DNA from: Hypsibius dujardini
Lineage: Eukaryota; Tardigrada; Eutardigrada; Parachela; Hypsibiidae
Reading direction: 5' to 3'
DNA: 21,063 nt
Assembly: GCA_001579985.1 (NCBI GenBank)
Contig: LRSR01013306.1
Location: forward strand, 1 to 21,063
In this document: positions 19,082-21,063 of the stretch, one piece after another
Layout: each line of letters opens with the position of its first letter
How positions within the stretch are numbered: position 1 is the stretch's first letter
Notes under the pieces: model-generated
What the model was told of the DNA's origin: nothing
The model's input: only the letters and a program-made list of their open reading frames with translations
Database searches by the model: none
Translations under genes and position numbers: made by a program

Positions 19082-19463
19082 TTTTTGTACACCAACCTCA
19101 ACGGATAAAATAACAGCGGTGTACGACAATGACAAGATTTCGCAAATCTCGAACGACCAGTCTGTCAAAATCATCAAACAATCAACCGAATAATTACTTT
19201 CCTTATTCACGATAGGAGTGGAGAAGATTGCCAATGAAAGTTTTTCGTTTATGAACGTTAACTGTATTGTAATTGGTCAATCAATTAACGTTATTGCAAA
19301 AGCATTAAAGTGACTGCCGTAATAGGAATCTTTCCCAATTTTTTCCATCTTGAACGGAACCGAGGGGGACTTGTCATATTCTCTAAAATCATGGTTTGAT
19401 AGTACGTATCCATAAAAAAAAGTTGGGCCCGATTTCAGAGTAACACGGGTAAATATTCCCTTG

Positions 19464-19777
19464 TGAGTAATAATTTGGCTATGTAACCTTAGAAATTCCG
19501 CCTGAAGAGTGAATTTGCTCTTCCACTGTGGAACTACGGCTGAGTTGTGAGTTGGCTATTCAGCCGGAGAAACTCCGGCCGAACAGCTTATCTTTCAATG
19601 GTCATTAACTTTCAATTTAAAGTTTTGTTTTAAGGTTTGAGTTTAAAAGTATCGCTGTAGTTCAATGCAAATCCTATCCGTTTAATGACGCCGACTTTAG
19701 TTTAATTAAAATGTATCGTCAGTCCTACGTCTAAGTTTAAGTTTAATATCCAAAATCCTTAAATACCAGTTTATTGA
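19464..19777. other. No recognisable feature
   Basis: AT-rich, with some GTTTAA-like runs. No gene or repeat called. Confidence 0.4.
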
Positions 19778-19960
19778 TCATCTGGAACACGAGAGGGATT
19801 TAGGTGGCGCCGAAAAAATGACATTCAGAGCGAAGCAGGCGAACTAAAGTACGTAATACCGTTTGCAAAAGCGGATCAAGAAGACCCACCGATGTCACAT
19901 TTATTCGCGCCATTCCATGAATCTGCTCCAAGTGTGGAATATGATGCATTGAGAAAATAA
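19778..19960 (+). CDS. Unassigned open stretch upstream of the acidic frame
   Basis: Sixty open codons between TGA 19775 and TAA 19958. The translation is balanced and protein-like (segments ELKYVIPFAKADQEDPP and LFAPFHESAPSVEYDALRK), unlike flanking AT-rich frames. There is no ATG until mid-frame. It could be the last coding stretch of one gene or an exon joined to the acidic exon about 55 bp downstream, but no good donor was found before the stop. No family recognised. Confidence 0.25.
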   Translation, partial: SSGTREGFRWRRKNDIQSEAGELKYVIPFAKADQEDPPMSHLFAPFHESAPSVEYDALRK

Positions 19961-20015
19961 TCGTTGATGGACGTGCATGCTGATAGAGTTTGATGTTAGA
20001 ATCATCCTGCAGCAG

Positions 20016-21063
20016 CGGATGAAGAGGATGAAGATGAAGAGGATGAAGATGACGACGTTGAAGAAGATGAGGATGAAGACGACTTGGAGGATGATGAAGA
20101 TGATGAGCTGGATGTCTTCGATTCTGATGACGAGGAGGATGAAGAGGACTTCGAAGAAGAAGATGAGGAAGACGTTTCGGATGACGAGGAGGTTGAAGAG
20201 GACTTCGAAGAAGAAGATGAGGAAGACGTTTGAGATGAAGATGATGAGCTGGATGTCTTCGATTCTGATGACGAGGAGGATGAAGAGGACTTCGACGAAG
20301 AAGATGAGGAAGACGTTTCAGATGAAGATGATGAGCTGGATGTCTTCGACTCTGATGACGAGGACGATGAAGATGATCTTGAAGATGTTGACGAAGTTTT
20401 GGAAGAGGAAGACGATGATGATGAAGAAGACGAAGAAGTAGATGATGACGATGAAGAAAGAGATGCTAAAGAAGACGATGACGTCGATGACAACGAAGAT
20501 GCGGACGACGAAGACGAGGATGATGATGTCGAAGAAATCGAGGATGTGAAAGATGACGAAGAAGAGGATGAAGCCGAAGAAATTGCAGATGACGTAGAAG
20601 ACGATGATGCCGATGACGACGAAGATGTCGATGAAGATGACGAGGAAGATGATGTCGCGGAAGACGATGACGACGACGATGTAGAAGACGATGACGACGT
20701 TGAGGACGATAAAGAAGAAGATGACGACGATGAGGATGAGGATGTTGAGGATGAAGATGACGTCGATGATGACGAGGACGTGGAAGATGACGATGACGAG
20801 GAAGACGTTGAAGACGAAGAAGACGTTGAAGAGGAGGAGGAAGTAGATGAAGACGATGACGACGAGGATATTGAAGACGATGATGACGTCGATGATGAAG
20901 AGGACGTGGATGATGACGATGACGACGAGGATGTGGAAGACGATGATGACGTCGATGATGACGAGGAAGTGGATGATGAGGATGACGAGGAAGACGTTGA
21001 AGACGAGGAGGAAGTAGATGATGACGAGGACGTGGATGATGACGATGACGAAGAGGATGTGGA
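20016..21063 (+). CDS. Asp/Glu-rich protein exon (partial, one in-frame TGA)
   Basis: A frame of GAT/GAC/GAA/GAG codons from 20018 to the window end, interrupted only by TGA at 20231-20233; after it 276 codons are open. In-frame TAG at 19997 and no ATG mean the frame must be entered by splicing, with CCTGCAG (ends 20012) or GCAG (ends 20015) as possible acceptors. First and second codon positions are almost always GA while the third varies freely, as expected if D/E identity is selected. Non-acidic residues are mainly Val, with some Phe, Leu, Ser and Lys. Asp/Glu tracts occur in calcium-binding, nucleolar, histone-chaperone and biomineral proteins; nothing here separates these. It might also be a noncoding GAN satellite or a pseudogene because of the TGA. 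The serine-rich minus frame and the Lys/Met plus frame are shadows. Confidence 0.5.
20093..20366 (+). repeat. 87-bp (29-codon) tandem repeat in the acidic frame
   Basis: Units at 20093-20179 (87 bp), 20180-20233 (54 bp, lacking the first 11 codons), 20234-20320 (87 bp) and a partial one from 20321. Each full unit encodes an ELDVFDS segment followed by EDF and EEDV. The last codon is TCG, TGA and TCA in the first three units. Confidence 0.85.
20681..21063 (+). repeat. 63-bp (21-codon) tandem repeat, Val-x5-Val-x5-Val-x8
   Basis: From 20744 valine (once isoleucine) codons fall at spacings of 6, 6 and 9 codons, with every other residue Asp or Glu. Units start at 20744, 20807, 20870, 20933 and 20996, and a sixth starts at 21059 at the window edge. 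The unit at 20681 fits if one Val is replaced by Glu; one of its acidic positions is Lys. Confidence 0.88.

Larger units (their letters stand above)
18325..19463. mobile_element. Composite foldback element with about 365-bp arms
   Basis: Left arm 18325-18688 and right arm 19099-19463 are near-identical reverse complements. Ends read CAAGGG(A/G)-TATTTACC, then GTGTTACTCTGA, then GCCCAAC and a T-run. The 410-bp centre contains a further right-end-like copy (about 18853-18991) fused to a left-end copy (18992-19081), both more diverged than the arms. No transposase frame is present. The layout suggests two related elements end to end, or one inserted at the end of another, followed by arm homogenisation. 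A target duplication could not be fixed (TGA next to both ends is the best candidate). Confidence 0.82.

Noticed and set aside
19977-20441. Lys/Met/Thr-rich frame on the plus strand
   Set aside because: A frame-shifted reading of the same GAN repeat; its ATG lies in noncoding sequence upstream.
20002-20493. 163-codon poly-serine frame on the minus strand
   Set aside because: It is the reverse-strand shadow of GAN codons; variation follows the plus-strand acidic frame.

Overview
This is eukaryotic, almost certainly invertebrate-animal, DNA: AT-rich and gene-poor, with a multi-exon gene using GT-AG introns and a dense layer of decayed transposons, foldback elements and minisatellites. The species cannot be fixed from the sequence. 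Most long open frames here are by-products of repeats or are relics. Only two things look like host coding sequence.

(1) Positions 1-2429, minus strand: three exons of a CASD1-type sialic-acid O-acetyltransferase (PC-esterase domain). They run from the start codon and signal-anchor helix through the GDS and DxxH catalytic motifs, with splice phases that agree at both introns. The gene continues beyond position 1.

(2) Positions about 20016-21063, plus strand: an almost purely Asp/Glu reading frame, open to the window end except for one TGA. It probably begins at a splice acceptor. Its distal part is a strict 63-bp (21-codon) repeat with valine or isoleucine at fixed positions; its proximal part is an 87-bp repeat.

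The middle is a transposon graveyard. Positions 2986-8600 hold degenerate tetranucleotide, 30-bp and 9-bp repeats and one unassigned open stretch. Positions 8606-10576 hold pieces that look like a Mutator-like (MULE) transposase on the plus strand, with a dead mariner-family transposase on the minus strand between them. Positions about 12490-15010 hold a heavily frameshifted reverse transcriptase relic on the minus strand. It retains D-x-x-NAF, GVQQGD and YLDD segments and a downstream Cys/His and DVT region like that of restriction-like-endonuclease LINEs. It is split by a 906-bp terminal-inverted-repeat element (13999-14904, CAGAGCTG ends, CCGCTAA subterminal arrays, 7-bp target duplication). 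That element is itself interrupted by a 238-bp foldback element (14471-14708), so three insertion layers are visible.

Positions 15010-18320 are mostly featureless apart from two 9-bp minisatellites, a hairpin and an isolated tRNA T-arm-like motif. Positions 18325-19463 form a large composite foldback element with about 365-bp arms and extra internal copies of its own ends. No prokaryotic operon, CRISPR array, rRNA or complete tRNA was seen. Family assignments rest on recalled motifs, not on database searches.
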